From assembly GCA_035275265.1 (NCBI GenBank), contig DATENC010000024.1:1-64000 (forward strand): a stretch of 64,000 nucleotides of DNA, read 5' to 3'. The notes beneath the pieces are model-generated. The model saw only the letters and a list, made by a program, of their open reading frames with translations, had not been told where the DNA came from and ran no database searches. Shown here one piece after another: positions 8,633 to 17,922 of the stretch (position 1 is its first letter; each line of letters starts with the position of its first letter). Made by a program: the position numbers and the translations under genes. This DNA comes from JACQAP01 sp035275265. Lineage in GTDB: Bacteria; Pseudomonadota; Gammaproteobacteria; Burkholderiales; JACQAP01.

Positions 8633-8841
8633 GTCATGCTTGGTCGGCCTTCAATGGCTTGCGGCCAAAATTGCCTTTAGCTTTGTCGAGAGTCTTGCCA
8701 ACATGCAAGCGAATATCGCCGGTGTGTCGCGTCGCGCTGTCCACCATCTTCGTTCGCACGGCACGCGCGTTTCGCGGTGTGGAATTTCGACAAAGGTAAT
8801 AGAATGCATGGCTGCTTGATATCGTGGAAGGAGAACATGCC

Positions 8842-9456
8842 GTGAGCGTCCTGAGATGGGCAGCCATAGGGGTGGTAGGTTTGGTGCTGGGATTGGGAGG
8901 ATGCGGTACGGTCTATCCGCCTTTGCCCCGGCAGACAGCCTGGACCGATACGCCTTACTTGGTCGGCCCGGGCGATACGCTCAACGTCGTCGTGTGGCGC
9001 AACGCGGATCTGTCCATGACTATTACGGTGAGCCCCAACGGAAAGATTTCCACGCCGTTGGTGGAAGATCTGGAAGCAAGCGGCAAGACGGCGCCGCAGC
9101 TTGCCCGGGACATCGAAAAAGTCCTGGCCACGTACATCCGGGATCCGAAAGTCACGGTCATCGTCACCAACTTCGTCGGGCCTTACTACCAGCAGGTCCG
9201 CGTGATCGGCGAGGCGGCCAAGCCCCAAGCGCTGGCCTACCGTGAACAGATGACGCTTCTGGATGTCATGATCGCTGTGGGCGGCATCACCGATTTCGCG
9301 GACGGGAACAAGGCAAGCATCCGCCGCACCGGCGGCGACGGCAAGACTCAGCAGTTCGGCGTGCGGCTAAAAGATCTCGTCAGGGGAGGTGATCTGTCGG
9401 CGAATGTGTCGATGCGTCCCGGTGACGTACTGATCATACCGCAGAGCTTGTTCTAG
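8842..9456 (+). CDS. Polysaccharide export lipoprotein, PEP-CTERM-associated (Wza family)
   Basis: An outer-membrane exporter component of 204 residues. The signal ends in the lipobox GLGGC. The polysaccharide biosynthesis/export domain begins YLVGPGDTLNVVVWRN, followed by a SLBB-type domain around VRVIGEAAKPQALAYREQMTLLDVMIAVGG and ending MRPGDVLIIPQSLF. The length and motifs fit the PEP-CTERM export family (TIGR03027). GTG 8842 is chosen because AAGGAG lies 8 bases upstream and the lipoprotein signal begins directly there; the frame could be read from GTG 8824, but that overlaps the ribosome site. It acts with the chain-length determinant encoded next. Confidence 0.93.
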   Translation: MSVLRWAAIGVVGLVLGLGGCGTVYPPLPRQTAWTDTPYLVGPGDTLNVVVWRNADLSMTITVSPNGKISTPLVEDLEASGKTAPQLARDIEKVLATYIRDPKVTVIVTNFVGPYYQQVRVIGEAAKPQALAYREQMTLLDVMIAVGGITDFADGNKASIRRTGGDGKTQQFGVRLKDLVRGGDLSANVSMRPGDVLIIPQSLF

Positions 9457-9488
9457 GATTGGGATGAAAACATTCATGGGATCCGATC

Positions 9489-11021
9489 GTGCACGAGCTG
9501 GCTGAACAACTCCTCTCTCACCTCAAGGCCGCCTGGCGCTATCGCTGGTTTGCGGTTGCTATTGCCTGGCTCATTGCATTATTCGGCTGGATCAACGTCT
9601 ACCGAATGCCAGATCGCTTTGAAGCTTCCGCCCGGGTCTCGGTGGACAATGCGTCGGTGATAAAGAACTTCATGTACGGCATCACGGCGCAGCCCGACGT
9701 CGTTCAGATGGTGGGGTCGATCGCCCGAACCCTGACGAGCCGACCGAACCTGGAGAAGGTGATCCGGATGGCTGACATGGAGGTCGGCCTCAAGAGCCCC
9801 GAGCACCGGGAACAATTGATTACCTCCATGACCAGGAACCTCACCATCCAGAGCGCGGGCGGCGAACTCTACACCATCGCCTATGCCCACGCTGACCCCC
9901 AAAAGGCAAAGCGGGTGGTCGAGTCGCTGCTCATGATATTCGTCGAAGGAAGCCGCAGCGAACAGAAAACTGACTCCGAAGCCGCGCGACACTTCATCGA
10001 CAGCGAACTCGAGGCCAGTAAAGTGAAGATGAATGCCGCCGAGAATGCGCTTGTCGAGTTCAAGCGCCGGCAAGTGCTCATGTCCGGCGGGAAGGATTAC
10101 ACGCGGGTGATCGAGGCGCAGGCTGCCCTGAGTCAGGCAGTACTGGAACTCAAAATGGCCGAAACCAGCCGGGAGGCGATCAAGAAGAATCTTACGGATG
10201 AAACGGAAATCCCGTCTCTGCTGGAGGATGAGAGCGCCAACGAATATGTTCCTCCCGAGACTAATGCCCGCATCCAGGCCCTCGAGCTGAAGCTCGATGA
10301 CCTGCGACTCAATTACACGGAACAGCATCCCGACGTCATAGCCATGGTGCGCACCATCGCCCAGCTGAAGCAAGAGAAGAGCACAGAGGACGCACCGAGG
10401 AAGCCCGCACCACGCATAGCCCGGGCTCCGGACACGCAGTATCGGCCGATGGCCCTTTCTCTGGCGACGGCCGACGCGAACGTGGCTGCGCTAGAGGCCC
10501 GCGTGGAGGAGTACCGCAAGCGCTATGAGGAGTTGAAAGGGGCGGCCGTTGCGGCGCCCGAGATCGACGCGAAATTCGGGCAACTCACCCGGGACTACGA
10601 ACTAGCCAAGGGTGGCTACGGGGCATTGCTGGCACGGCGCGAAACGGCCCGGATTACCAACGAAATGGAAAAGAAAACGAATGTGACGGACTTCCGGGTG
10701 ATCGATCCGCCCCGGGTGTCATCCATACCCAGTGGACCCAACCGCCGGCTGCTCAATTCGCTCGTGTTGTTGGTGGCCCTCGGAGGCGGAGCTGGTCTTG
10801 CTTTCGTACTCAGCCAGATCAGGCCCACATTCAACGATGAGCGCAGACTCCGGGAAGTGAGTGGAGTTCAGGTCCTCGGGACGGTCGTCATGGCCTGGAC
10901 CGCTGCGCAGAAAGCGCGCCGGACGCGAGGTTGGGCAGCGCTCCTGATTTCCTTCGTGAGCCTGCTTTCGGCCTACGCCGCAATAATGTTGGGGCTCGTG
11001 CTGACCGTGTCGAGGGCCTAG
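9489..11021 (+). CDS. Polysaccharide chain length determinant, XrtA-associated (Wzz/GNVR)
   Basis: An inner-membrane polysaccharide co-polymerase of 510 residues. An N-terminal transmembrane helix (WFAVAIAWLIALFGWINVY) is followed by a Wzz domain, long periplasmic coiled coils around residues 160-370, the conserved RVIDPPRVSSIPSGPNRRLLNSLVLL segment in a split form (RVIDPPR then PSGPNRR), and a second helix. An additional C-terminal hydrophobic helix ends the protein. This fits the PEP-CTERM chain-length family (TIGR03007). The kinase domain is absent and is encoded by the next gene. The GTG start has only a weak ribosome site but gives the expected short cytoplasmic N-terminus. Confidence 0.92.
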   Translation: MHELAEQLLSHLKAAWRYRWFAVAIAWLIALFGWINVYRMPDRFEASARVSVDNASVIKNFMYGITAQPDVVQMVGSIARTLTSRPNLEKVIRMADMEVGLKSPEHREQLITSMTRNLTIQSAGGELYTIAYAHADPQKAKRVVESLLMIFVEGSRSEQKTDSEAARHFIDSELEASKVKMNAAENALVEFKRRQVLMSGGKDYTRVIEAQAALSQAVLELKMAETSREAIKKNLTDETEIPSLLEDESANEYVPPETNARIQALELKLDDLRLNYTEQHPDVIAMVRTIAQLKQEKSTEDAPRKPAPRIARAPDTQYRPMALSLATADANVAALEARVEEYRKRYEELKGAAVAAPEIDAKFGQLTRDYELAKGGYGALLARRETARITNEMEKKTNVTDFRVIDPPRVSSIPSGPNRRLLNSLVLLVALGGGAGLAFVLSQIRPTFNDERRLREVSGVQVLGTVVMAWTAAQKARRTRGWAALLISFVSLLSAYAAIMLGLVLTVSRA

Positions 11022-11022
11022 G

Positions 11023-11961
11023 ATGAGCATCATTGAAAGAGCGGCAGAGTTGCTTGGGACGATCGAGCCGCCGAAGTCGAAATCTTCCGCGCCAGCCGAG
11101 CCAGTCCAGAAAAAGTGGATAGTTGGCGAAAGCACCCATCGTTCCGGGTTTCCTGGAGCGATGGAACTCGCGGCGCAACAGGACGCAAAGGTTATTGCGG
11201 CGGATTCGAAAGCCAAGGTCGTGCCCGCAGGCCCCGCCCGGAAGACATCCCGGACTCTCAAGATCGATCGGGAACAGTTGCGGCGGCAGAGCATGATCGC
11301 GCCCGATGGCGAGCGCACCCCGATTGCCGAGGGCTTCCGGCGCATCAAGCGCCAGATCCTTGCGAACGTAGACCGTGCCAAGGCCGGCGCGCCGCCCAAC
11401 CTCATTCTGATAACAAGCGCGCTGTCGGGGGAAGGCAAGACGTTCTGCGCGATCAATCTCGCGATCAGCATCGCCATGGAAAGGGATCGCAGCGTGCTGC
11501 TGGTGGACGCCGACGTGGCCAAGCCTTCTGTTCCCAAGACACTCGGACTGAAAGCGGAACAGGGGTTACTGGACGTTCTGCTCGACCGCCGGGTAGAGTT
11601 GGCGGACGTCTTGTGCAAAGTAGACATCGGCAAGCTCACAATTTTGCAAGCCGGCACGGCGCACCAGCATGCGACGGAATTGCTGGCGAGCGACGCAATG
11701 CGCGTGCTGCTCCAGGAAATGGCCGAGCGTTATCACGACCGCATCATCATCTTTGATTCCCCACCGCTCCTCGCCGCGAGCGAGGCTGGCGCCTTGGCAA
11801 GCCAGATGGGCCAGATCGTGATGGTGGTGGAATCGGGAAAGACCGCCGCAGCAGCAGTGAAGGCCGCTCTGGGCCGTATCGAGTCGAGCAACGTCACCGG
11901 CTTGCTGCTCAACAAAGGAGAAGGTCCCGGGCGGAGGTACGACTACGGGGGCTATGGGTAG
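11023..11961 (+). CDS. XrtA-associated tyrosine autokinase (BY-kinase)
   Basis: A cytoplasmic P-loop kinase of 312 residues that partners the chain-length determinant and regulates polysaccharide polymerisation by autophosphorylation. Walker A is SALSGEGKTF, Walker A' is VLLVDADVAKP and Walker B is IIIFDSPPLL. The C-terminus carries the tyrosine cluster RRYDYGGYG, the expected autophosphorylation site. It begins one base after the stop of the chain-length gene and overlaps the next gene by 8 bases, so translation of all three is probably coupled. It matches the PEP-CTERM tyrosine kinase family (TIGR03018). Confidence 0.93.
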   Translation: MSIIERAAELLGTIEPPKSKSSAPAEPVQKKWIVGESTHRSGFPGAMELAAQQDAKVIAADSKAKVVPAGPARKTSRTLKIDREQLRRQSMIAPDGERTPIAEGFRRIKRQILANVDRAKAGAPPNLILITSALSGEGKTFCAINLAISIAMERDRSVLLVDADVAKPSVPKTLGLKAEQGLLDVLLDRRVELADVLCKVDIGKLTILQAGTAHQHATELLASDAMRVLLQEMAERYHDRIIIFDSPPLLAASEAGALASQMGQIVMVVESGKTAAAAVKAALGRIESSNVTGLLLNKGEGPGRRYDYGGYG

Positions 11962-13525
11962 GGCGCGAAGTGACGCCCAGCCTTGGGGGCAAGTAAGGCG
12001 AGGCAGCGGACAACGCTGCCGCAATCTGAAGCGGTTCTTGTGGCTTTGCGCCGCGTTGGCCGCCTTGCTCTCCTGTCGTGTGTGGGCCGCGATGTGGGAG
12101 ATCGTCCCCACACTGACCGTGGCAGAAACCTATACCGACAATATTTCGCTGACGCCGGACGCAGCGAAGCAGACTGACTGGGTCACGCAAGTCATCCCTT
12201 CGGTTTCGGTCGTTGCCACCGGCGCCCGACTGCGCTTCAATGCCACATACTCTCCCGAGATCACTTATTACGCTCGGGGGCAGAAAGACAACCAGGTATA
12301 CCAGCGGCTCAATGCCACCGGAACCGCGGAGCTTGCGAAGCAACTCCTCTTCGTCGATGCCGGCGCCAAAGTCGATCAATACAACGTTTCCCTCCAGGGC
12401 CCCATCACGGATAGCAACGTCTATACCACCGGAAACCGCTCCACGGTGAAGACGTTATTTGCGAGCCCCTATCTCAAGCATGACTTCGGCGACAACCTGT
12501 CGGCGGAGGCGCGGTACACTTATAGCGTGGTTGACTCCGACGACACGTCGGGACTCTCGGACAGCGTGGCGAACCGCGTCGATCTGCTGCTGGCAAGCGG
12601 CCCTGCGTACAAGGTGTTCACCTGGGATCTCTCCTATAGCAGGGAAAACACCGACTACTCGGATCGTTTGTTCGACAACGGCTTTGAGGTGAGTTCGGCA
12701 AGCGCCCGGCGACTGATCACGCCTACGTTGGGGCTGCTGGCGAGCGTGGGCTACGAGGATTACTTCAGCACCATCGGGCGGGCATCAGAGGGGCTGTTGT
12801 GGAGTGCAGGATTCGATTGGGCACCGACGCCGCGCACGCGCCTCGTGGCGACCGCTGGTGAACGGTTCTATGACAATACTTACTTCCTCGATTTCAATCA
12901 CCGCACGCGCCTTACGACCTGGGGCGCCGGTTATAGCGAGACCATCACGACCACGCGCAATGAATTCTTCATTCCGGCCATATCGAGCACATCGACATAT
13001 GTGGACACATTGTTTACGTCACGATTCCCAGATCCGGTGGCCCGTCAGAAGGCGGTGGAGGAATTCATCGCCCGGACTGGGCTTCCACCGAGCCTCAACG
13101 CTCCGATCAACGTCTTCGTCAACACACGGTTCCTGCAGAAACGCTCGAACGCATCGGCCGGCATCGTGGGGGTCAGAAACGTTCTGATCGCCAATGTGTT
13201 CGAGCAGACCGTCGAAGGGTTGGCTGGAAACCAGGTCCTGCCCGACGCGCCCAACGCCAGCATCCAGACCGGGGCGGGCATTCTGTGGAATTGGCGCATG
13301 ACGGCGCAGAATGCCTGGAACCTGGGCGCAGCCTACAGCCGTAACGAAACTCCAAACACCGGCGAAATCGGTTACCTTACCTTCGTTACGATGGGTATCA
13401 ACCGTCAGTTTCAACCGCGGCTTTCCGGCTCCCTCCACTATCGCTTTCAGCAGAATGATTCAAACTTCGGCGTGAACGACTACACAGAGAATGCAGTGCT
13501 GGCAACACTCCAAATGGGGTTTTGA
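11954..13525 (+). CDS. PEP-CTERM system-associated outer membrane beta-barrel protein
   Basis: 523 residues with a signal peptide (KRFLWLCAALAALLSCRVWA) after an unusually long basic N-terminus. The remainder is a series of amphipathic beta strands ending in LQMGF, with the terminal phenylalanine typical of outer-membrane barrels. An early motif, TLTVAETYTDNISL, and the strand pattern match the uncharacterised PEP-CTERM outer-membrane family (TIGR03016). The start overlaps the kinase stop by 8 bases. The role in the pathway is not established; it may act in secretion or anchoring of the polysaccharide. Confidence 0.88.
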   Translation: MGRARSDAQPWGQVRRGSGQRCRNLKRFLWLCAALAALLSCRVWAAMWEIVPTLTVAETYTDNISLTPDAAKQTDWVTQVIPSVSVVATGARLRFNATYSPEITYYARGQKDNQVYQRLNATGTAELAKQLLFVDAGAKVDQYNVSLQGPITDSNVYTTGNRSTVKTLFASPYLKHDFGDNLSAEARYTYSVVDSDDTSGLSDSVANRVDLLLASGPAYKVFTWDLSYSRENTDYSDRLFDNGFEVSSASARRLITPTLGLLASVGYEDYFSTIGRASEGLLWSAGFDWAPTPRTRLVATAGERFYDNTYFLDFNHRTRLTTWGAGYSETITTTRNEFFIPAISSTSTYVDTLFTSRFPDPVARQKAVEEFIARTGLPPSLNAPINVFVNTRFLQKRSNASAGIVGVRNVLIANVFEQTVEGLAGNQVLPDAPNASIQTGAGILWNWRMTAQNAWNLGAAYSRNETPNTGEIGYLTFVTMGINRQFQPRLSGSLHYRFQQNDSNFGVNDYTENAVLATLQMGF

Positions 13526-13531
13526 CGCTTC

Positions 13532-14374
13532 GTGTACGAAGCTTTCTACCACCTCCAAGGCAAGCCGTTTCAGCTGAGTCCCGATCCCAGCTTTCTTTTC
13601 GCCAGCTGGGGCCACCGTCGGGCAATGGCTTACCTGACGTACGGCGTACATCAGGGCGAAGGGTTCATCGTCATCACGGGAGAAATCGGCGCCGGCAAGA
13701 CCATGCTCGCGAGCACGCTCGCCCGCAGGATGACGGCGCAGACGTTTGCACTTGCTCAGGTAGTAAGCACGAGTCTGGAGGCGGACGACCTCGTCCGCAT
13801 GGTGGCAGCGGCATTCGACCTGCCTCAGGAGAACAGCAAGGCGGTGTTGCTCAACCGGATCGAACAATTTCTGTTTGCTTGTCACCGTGAGGGGAAGCGA
13901 GCGCTCTTGGTAGTGGACGAGGCCCAGAACCTTCCGGCGAGGTCGCTGGAGGAATTGCGCATGCTGTCCAACTTCGTGTATGGCGGTAAGCCCCTGCTGC
14001 AGACTTTTCTGCTGGGCCAGCCGGAGTTCCGCAGGACGCTTCTGAGGCGCGATATGGAGCAGTTAAGGCAACGGGTGACTGCCTCCTGCCACCTGGGACC
14101 GTTGGACTCAGCGGAGACCGAGGCCTACATCGTGCATCGGCTGCGGACCGTCGGATGGCGCGATGACCCGTCATTTAGCAGCGACGCGTTCGCCGCGATC
14201 TACCAGCATACCGGTGGCATCCCGCGCAAGATCAATGTCCTGTGCGATCGCCTGCTGCTAATGGGCCGCCTGGATGAGAAACACGCGTTTACTGGCGACG
14301 ACGTGGCCGAAGTTATCAGCGAGCTACAACTAGAATTCACACCAGTAGGGTTCAACCCGGAAGGCGGAGCCTGA
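13532..14374 (+). CDS. XrtA/PEP-CTERM system-associated AAA ATPase
   Basis: 280 residues, an ExeA/GspA-like ATPase. The N-terminus YEAFYHLQGKPFQLSPDP is diagnostic of the family (TIGR03015). Walker A is GEIGAGKTML, Walker B is LLVVDEAQNL, and the sensor region GGIPRKINVLCDRLLL follows. It starts with GTG six bases after the barrel gene and ends overlapping the next start (TGATG). A short version without a C-terminal peptidoglycan-binding domain is usual for this subfamily. It presumably energises or regulates assembly of the export machinery; the substrate is unknown. Confidence 0.92.
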   Translation: MYEAFYHLQGKPFQLSPDPSFLFASWGHRRAMAYLTYGVHQGEGFIVITGEIGAGKTMLASTLARRMTAQTFALAQVVSTSLEADDLVRMVAAAFDLPQENSKAVLLNRIEQFLFACHREGKRALLVVDEAQNLPARSLEELRMLSNFVYGGKPLLQTFLLGQPEFRRTLLRRDMEQLRQRVTASCHLGPLDSAETEAYIVHRLRTVGWRDDPSFSSDAFAAIYQHTGGIPRKINVLCDRLLLMGRLDEKHAFTGDDVAEVISELQLEFTPVGFNPEGGA

Positions 14375-15528
14375 TGCCGTCCAGTTTCGCGAGTGCGCCC
14401 ATACTATGCGTCGTGGGGGCCCGCCCGAACTTCATGAAGATCGCCCCGGTCATCCGCGCCATGCGGGGCTCCAGCCCGCCGTTGCCGATACGGCTCGTGC
14501 ATACCGGGCAGCACTACGACCCCGAACTGAACAGCCAGTACTTCCGGGCGCTGGAAATTCCGGATCCGGACATCAACCTGGAGGTAGGTTCGGCATCGCA
14601 CGCAGTGCAGACCGCCGAGATCATGCGCCGCTTTGAGCCGATCCTGGAGCAAGAGCGGCCTGCGGCGGTGCTGGTGGTTGGTGATGTGAACTCCACGCTG
14701 GCTTGCGCGCTGGTGGCTGTCAAAAAAGGAGTCGCGGTGATACACGTCGAAGCGGGACTGCGCAGCTTCGACCGCACCATGCCGGAGGAGATCAATCGCG
14801 TTCTCACAGATCAAATTTCGGACCTGTTGTTCACCACCGAGAAAAGCGCGCGCGAGAACCTGCTGCGCGAAAGTATCGCGGCGTCGCGCATCCACTTTGT
14901 GGGCAATGTCATGATCGACACCCTGCGACACAACTTGAAACAGGCCGTTCCAGCCGCACAAACCCTAAGCCAGCACGGCGCAAAAGCGGATTGGGTTCAA
15001 AGCGGTTTTGCGGTGCTTACCCTGCACCGACCGTCTAACGTGGACGACCCGGGCATGTTGCGGGCCATGCTTGGCGCGATACGCGAGGTCAGCCGCAAGC
15101 TGCCGGTGGCCTTCGCCGTGCACCCGAGGACCCGCGCCAGGATCGAACAGCATGGGCTGAGCCCCACGCTGGACACGCAGTCGATTCTAAAACTACCACC
15201 GCTGGGCTATCTCGAAATGCTGGGACTGATGCAATCAGCCCGGCTGGTTCTGACCGACTCCGGCGGGATCCAGGAGGAGACCACGGCTCTGGGTGTACCT
15301 TGCGTCACTCTGCGAGAGAACACCGAGCGGCCGATTACCGTGGAGCAGGGCACCAACACCGTGGTCGGAAGCAGTCCGGCGCACATCCTCGCCACGGTCG
15401 ACGAAATCCTGCGCACGGGAGGAAAAGCGGGAAGAGTGCCGGAGCTGTGGGACGGCCGCGCGTCGGAGCGTATCGCAGCCGTGCTGCGTGAATGGATCGA
15501 TGGCGCGGGCGGGCGGCTGGTAGCGTGA
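14374..15528 (+). CDS. wecB: UDP-N-acetylglucosamine 2-epimerase (non-hydrolysing)
   Basis: 384 residues, cytoplasmic; interconverts UDP-GlcNAc and UDP-ManNAc. Typical motifs are VVGARPNFMKIAPV at the N-terminus, LVHTGQHYD, VVGDVNSTLACALVA, HVEAGLRSFDRTMPEEINR, LHRPSNVD and the C-terminal LTDSGGIQEE and RENTERP. The ATG overlaps the ATPase stop. It is the last recognisable gene of the rightward operon and predicts a ManNAc-derived sugar in the polymer. Confidence 0.95.
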   Translation: MPSSFASAPILCVVGARPNFMKIAPVIRAMRGSSPPLPIRLVHTGQHYDPELNSQYFRALEIPDPDINLEVGSASHAVQTAEIMRRFEPILEQERPAAVLVVGDVNSTLACALVAVKKGVAVIHVEAGLRSFDRTMPEEINRVLTDQISDLLFTTEKSARENLLRESIAASRIHFVGNVMIDTLRHNLKQAVPAAQTLSQHGAKADWVQSGFAVLTLHRPSNVDDPGMLRAMLGAIREVSRKLPVAFAVHPRTRARIEQHGLSPTLDTQSILKLPPLGYLEMLGLMQSARLVLTDSGGIQEETTALGVPCVTLRENTERPITVEQGTNTVVGSSPAHILATVDEILRTGGKAGRVPELWDGRASERIAAVLREWIDGAGGRLVA

Positions 15529-15603
15529 CACTGCACGATGGCAGGAAAGGACTGCGTTGCTGGGTCTTGTTTCTTGTCGGCGTTCAATGGCATTCAGCGA
15601 CGG

Positions 15604-16077
15604 CTACGCTTTGGGATTGATCCTCTCGGTCGCTTTTTGTGACGTGATGGTTGCAGCTCTCGATCCTATCCAGACGGCAAGCCAGATTCCCACGGCAACA
15701 CCTGCGAAGTCGAGCACGAGATCGATGAGCGATGCATGGCGCCCCGGCACGAAAGACTGGTGCCATTCGTCGAAGATGCCGTACGCCGAAGCGATCGCGC
15801 AAGCACGGATCGCGCGCGCGCTCGGCGTGGGCAGCCAGGCGCCGAGCGCCCACCAAGTTGTCCACGCGAGGACGGCATAAGCTGGAACGTGCAAGGTGTT
15901 CTGCAGCCAGGACGGCATCCAGTAGAACACGCCGTAGAGCGCAGGATCCTCGTGCACTGGTGTTACGGGCACCGAGGAGAGCCGGTAGAGCACGGCCATG
16001 ACAAGCAGCGGCAAGGCGACGTGTAGTTTGCTGGGCTTTATCCGCGCGTAGCGCGCTGCCAGTGCGGAAAAACTCAT
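15604..16077 (-). CDS. VanZ family membrane protein
   Basis: 157 residues with four predicted membrane helices. The conserved VanZ-type signature is YGIFDEWHQSFVPGRHASLIDL, here within the last third, where the Glu-Trp-His-Gln and Asp-Leu residues match the family. VanZ-like proteins are common near polysaccharide and exosortase genes in Betaproteobacteria. It is convergent with wecB, 75 bases away, and marks the right end of the exopolysaccharide region. Molecular function is unknown. Confidence 0.85.
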   Translation of the reverse strand: MSFSALAARYARIKPSKLHVALPLLVMAVLYRLSSVPVTPVHEDPALYGVFYWMPSWLQNTLHVPAYAVLAWTTWWALGAWLPTPSARAIRACAIASAYGIFDEWHQSFVPGRHASLIDLVLDFAGVAVGIWLAVWIGSRAATITSQKATERINPKA

Positions 16078-16353
16078 CGAAGCAGTCTCAAAAACTATCC
16101 AACGCAGATTCTCCTGCCGTGAAAAACATGAGCATAGCGTGGTCGTTCACTTAGGTGAAGAGTATTAGGTTTGACGCAGTTCGCACCTTGCCGCTGGGTG
16201 GGACCGGCAGTAAGGCCGGCAATTCGAGAGCATGAACCGCACTACCAAATGGGACCCGCTCGGGGCAAGCGGTGAGTCGTGCTTGGCACTTCGCCTGAAG
16301 TAGCAGCGGACGTGGAGAACTGGAAAGAGTCGCGGTCGACCCGGCGTGCTCCG

Positions 16354-16683
16354 TCAGTTTGGTGAATTGCCCTCTTCCCACATCACATCACAACCCTGTT
16401 CGGCGGCGGCGGATAGCAACTGAATCAGCGGATAGGCTCGCGCCCTGAGACCCACCGCTGCTGTCGTTTCCGCGTCTTGCGTGTTCGGCCGACCGCTTTG
16501 TTCGCTTTCAGGAGCGGCGGCAGCAAGTTTTTGCTTGAGCCTTGCAAGTGCCGCAGGGACGTCGGCAGCGAGCAGGGCGCTCGGCACCGTACCACTATGT
16601 CCCGCCATCTTCAGCAGTGTCACCGCGACATCGCCAAACATGGTGATGTTGCTCCACGCCTTGCTATTGAATGTCACCAGCAT
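16354..16683 (-). CDS. DUF1840 domain-containing protein
   Basis: 109 residues, small and soluble. The N-terminus MLVTFNSKAWSNITMFGDVAVTLLKMAGHSG and the C-terminal RARAYPLIQLLSAA...CDVMWE elements are characteristic of DUF1840, a family largely confined to Betaproteobacteria and relatives. The central part is an Ala-rich linker. No function is known. It stands alone with about 275 bases before VanZ and about 490 bases before the BON gene. Confidence 0.88.
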   Translation of the reverse strand: MLVTFNSKAWSNITMFGDVAVTLLKMAGHSGTVPSALLAADVPAALARLKQKLAAAAPESEQSGRPNTQDAETTAAVGLRARAYPLIQLLSAAAEQGCDVMWEEGNSPN

Positions 16684-17174
16684 CGCTGCTTTGCCGTCGG
16701 AATGGGACCAATCCGCGCGTGGGCCAGGCGGGATCGGCTGTGCCCGTCAAAATCGGTGCCAGTGCGAGGATAAAACTGGATTGCATGGGGAGCTATTCGC
16801 AGAACCGGAGAGTGCGTCCGATGATATGTCAAATCGTGCCAAGCGCAGCACAAGATTTGTCCCAAGACGCTGTCGGCTCCGTACGGTCGCACACATATGA
16901 CCATTTAATTTCACGGTGTGTGCGAAAACACGCGAGCCGTACCACAGGCAAGATCACAATTGGCCTTGAGTACAAATGATTCATTGCAGCGAATCCGCTG
17001 CGGTCGGGCAATGATGCTGCGACCTGAAATGGTCTCCCGCCGCGTCCTATGTGCGCTTCCGTACGGAAGAATCCTTGGCTGGGAGGGACAGTTCAGCATG
17101 GCGCGCACTCCAGGCCGGGTATGAACGGGTGCCAGGTGACATGCCCGCCATTCGAACTCCAGAAAGGGTAGACC
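16684..17174. other. Intergenic region upstream of the BON gene
   Basis: About 490 bases with only short, unsupported frames. It must hold the promoters of the leftward DUF1840 gene and the rightward BON/DUF2188 pair. AGAAAGGG at 17161-17168 is the BON ribosome site. A weak hairpin (GTGTGCGAAAACAC, near 16919) is present. Nothing else is recognised. Confidence 0.5.
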
Positions 17175-17498
17175 ATGAATACCAGACTTGCGACAACTTT
17201 GGTGATTGCCGCCCTAGTCGCGCCCGTGGCAGGTTACGCCGCCGATTCGCAGGCGACGAAGGAAAACATCAAGGACACCGTCAACGATACCGTGATTACC
17301 ACGAAGATCGTAGCCAAGTACGCCAGGGATAAGGACGTGAGTGCGCTGAAGATAAGGGTCGATACCGACGACAAGGGCGTCGTGACACTGCGCGGTAAAG
17401 CAAGGAGCAATGCGGAAGCGGATAGGGCCGTTACGATTGCGCGAAGTACGAAAGGCGTGACTGCGGTCAAGAGCGAAATCAAGGTTCAAGCCAATTGA
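17175..17498 (+). CDS. BON domain periplasmic protein
   Basis: 107 residues. A signal peptide (MNTRLATTLVIAALVAPVAGYAA) is followed by a single BON domain: DTVITTKIVAKYARDKDVSALKIRVDTDDKGVVTLRGKA, in which the VTLRG turn is the hallmark, ending GVTAVKSEIKVQ. BON proteins are OsmY-like periplasmic lipid- or membrane-associated factors, often induced by osmotic or envelope stress. A small DUF2188 gene follows 35 bases after the stop and is probably co-transcribed. Confidence 0.9.
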   Translation: MNTRLATTLVIAALVAPVAGYAADSQATKENIKDTVNDTVITTKIVAKYARDKDVSALKIRVDTDDKGVVTLRGKARSNAEADRAVTIARSTKGVTAVKSEIKVQAN

Positions 17499-17533
17499 TA
17501 CCGGGACAGCAAGGTAGAGAAAGGAAATTCACT

Positions 17534-17761
17534 ATGGGACTCGATCAGAAAGGTAACATCGTTTTTCGCGTATCTCGCGGGGAAAATAACCAGTGGGACG
17601 TGACCGAAAAGGGTTTCGAGAAACCGCTTGCTTCGTTTGACAGCGAGAAGGACGCTTGCAGCTACGCCAACGATCTCGCCAAGACCAAGCAGGGATCCAA
17701 GGTCGTGGTCGAAGGACGCGAAAAAGTCGGCACGCTCGGTCTACCTGGACACAAACGCTGA
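17534..17761 (+). CDS. DUF2188 domain-containing protein
   Basis: 75 residues. The pattern NIVFRVSRGENNQWDVTEKG, ASFDSEKDACSYANDLAKTKQGSKVVVEGR follows the DUF2188 plan: strand, Trp-x-Val, then a helix rich in Asp/Lys and a strand ending in a glycine-arginine. ATG 17534 with AAAGGA about 8 bases upstream is preferred over an in-frame upstream start at 17495, which would overlap the BON stop. It is probably co-expressed with the BON gene. Function unknown; a role in stress responses is suggested only by the neighbour. Confidence 0.82.
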   Translation: MGLDQKGNIVFRVSRGENNQWDVTEKGFEKPLASFDSEKDACSYANDLAKTKQGSKVVVEGREKVGTLGLPGHKR

Positions 17762-17922
17762 TTCAAGTTTCTAGCGTTTGATGCCCGCCGCGTTACCGCG
17801 GGGCCGGGAAAGGGCTAGAGTGTGGTGGCCCGTTCCATCTTGTAAGTTGTGGGCATAACTGTGTCGCTCGGCTCGATACGAATGTCGGTTTACTGAGCAC
17901 GAGTCCTGATGCTTGCCCGTCA

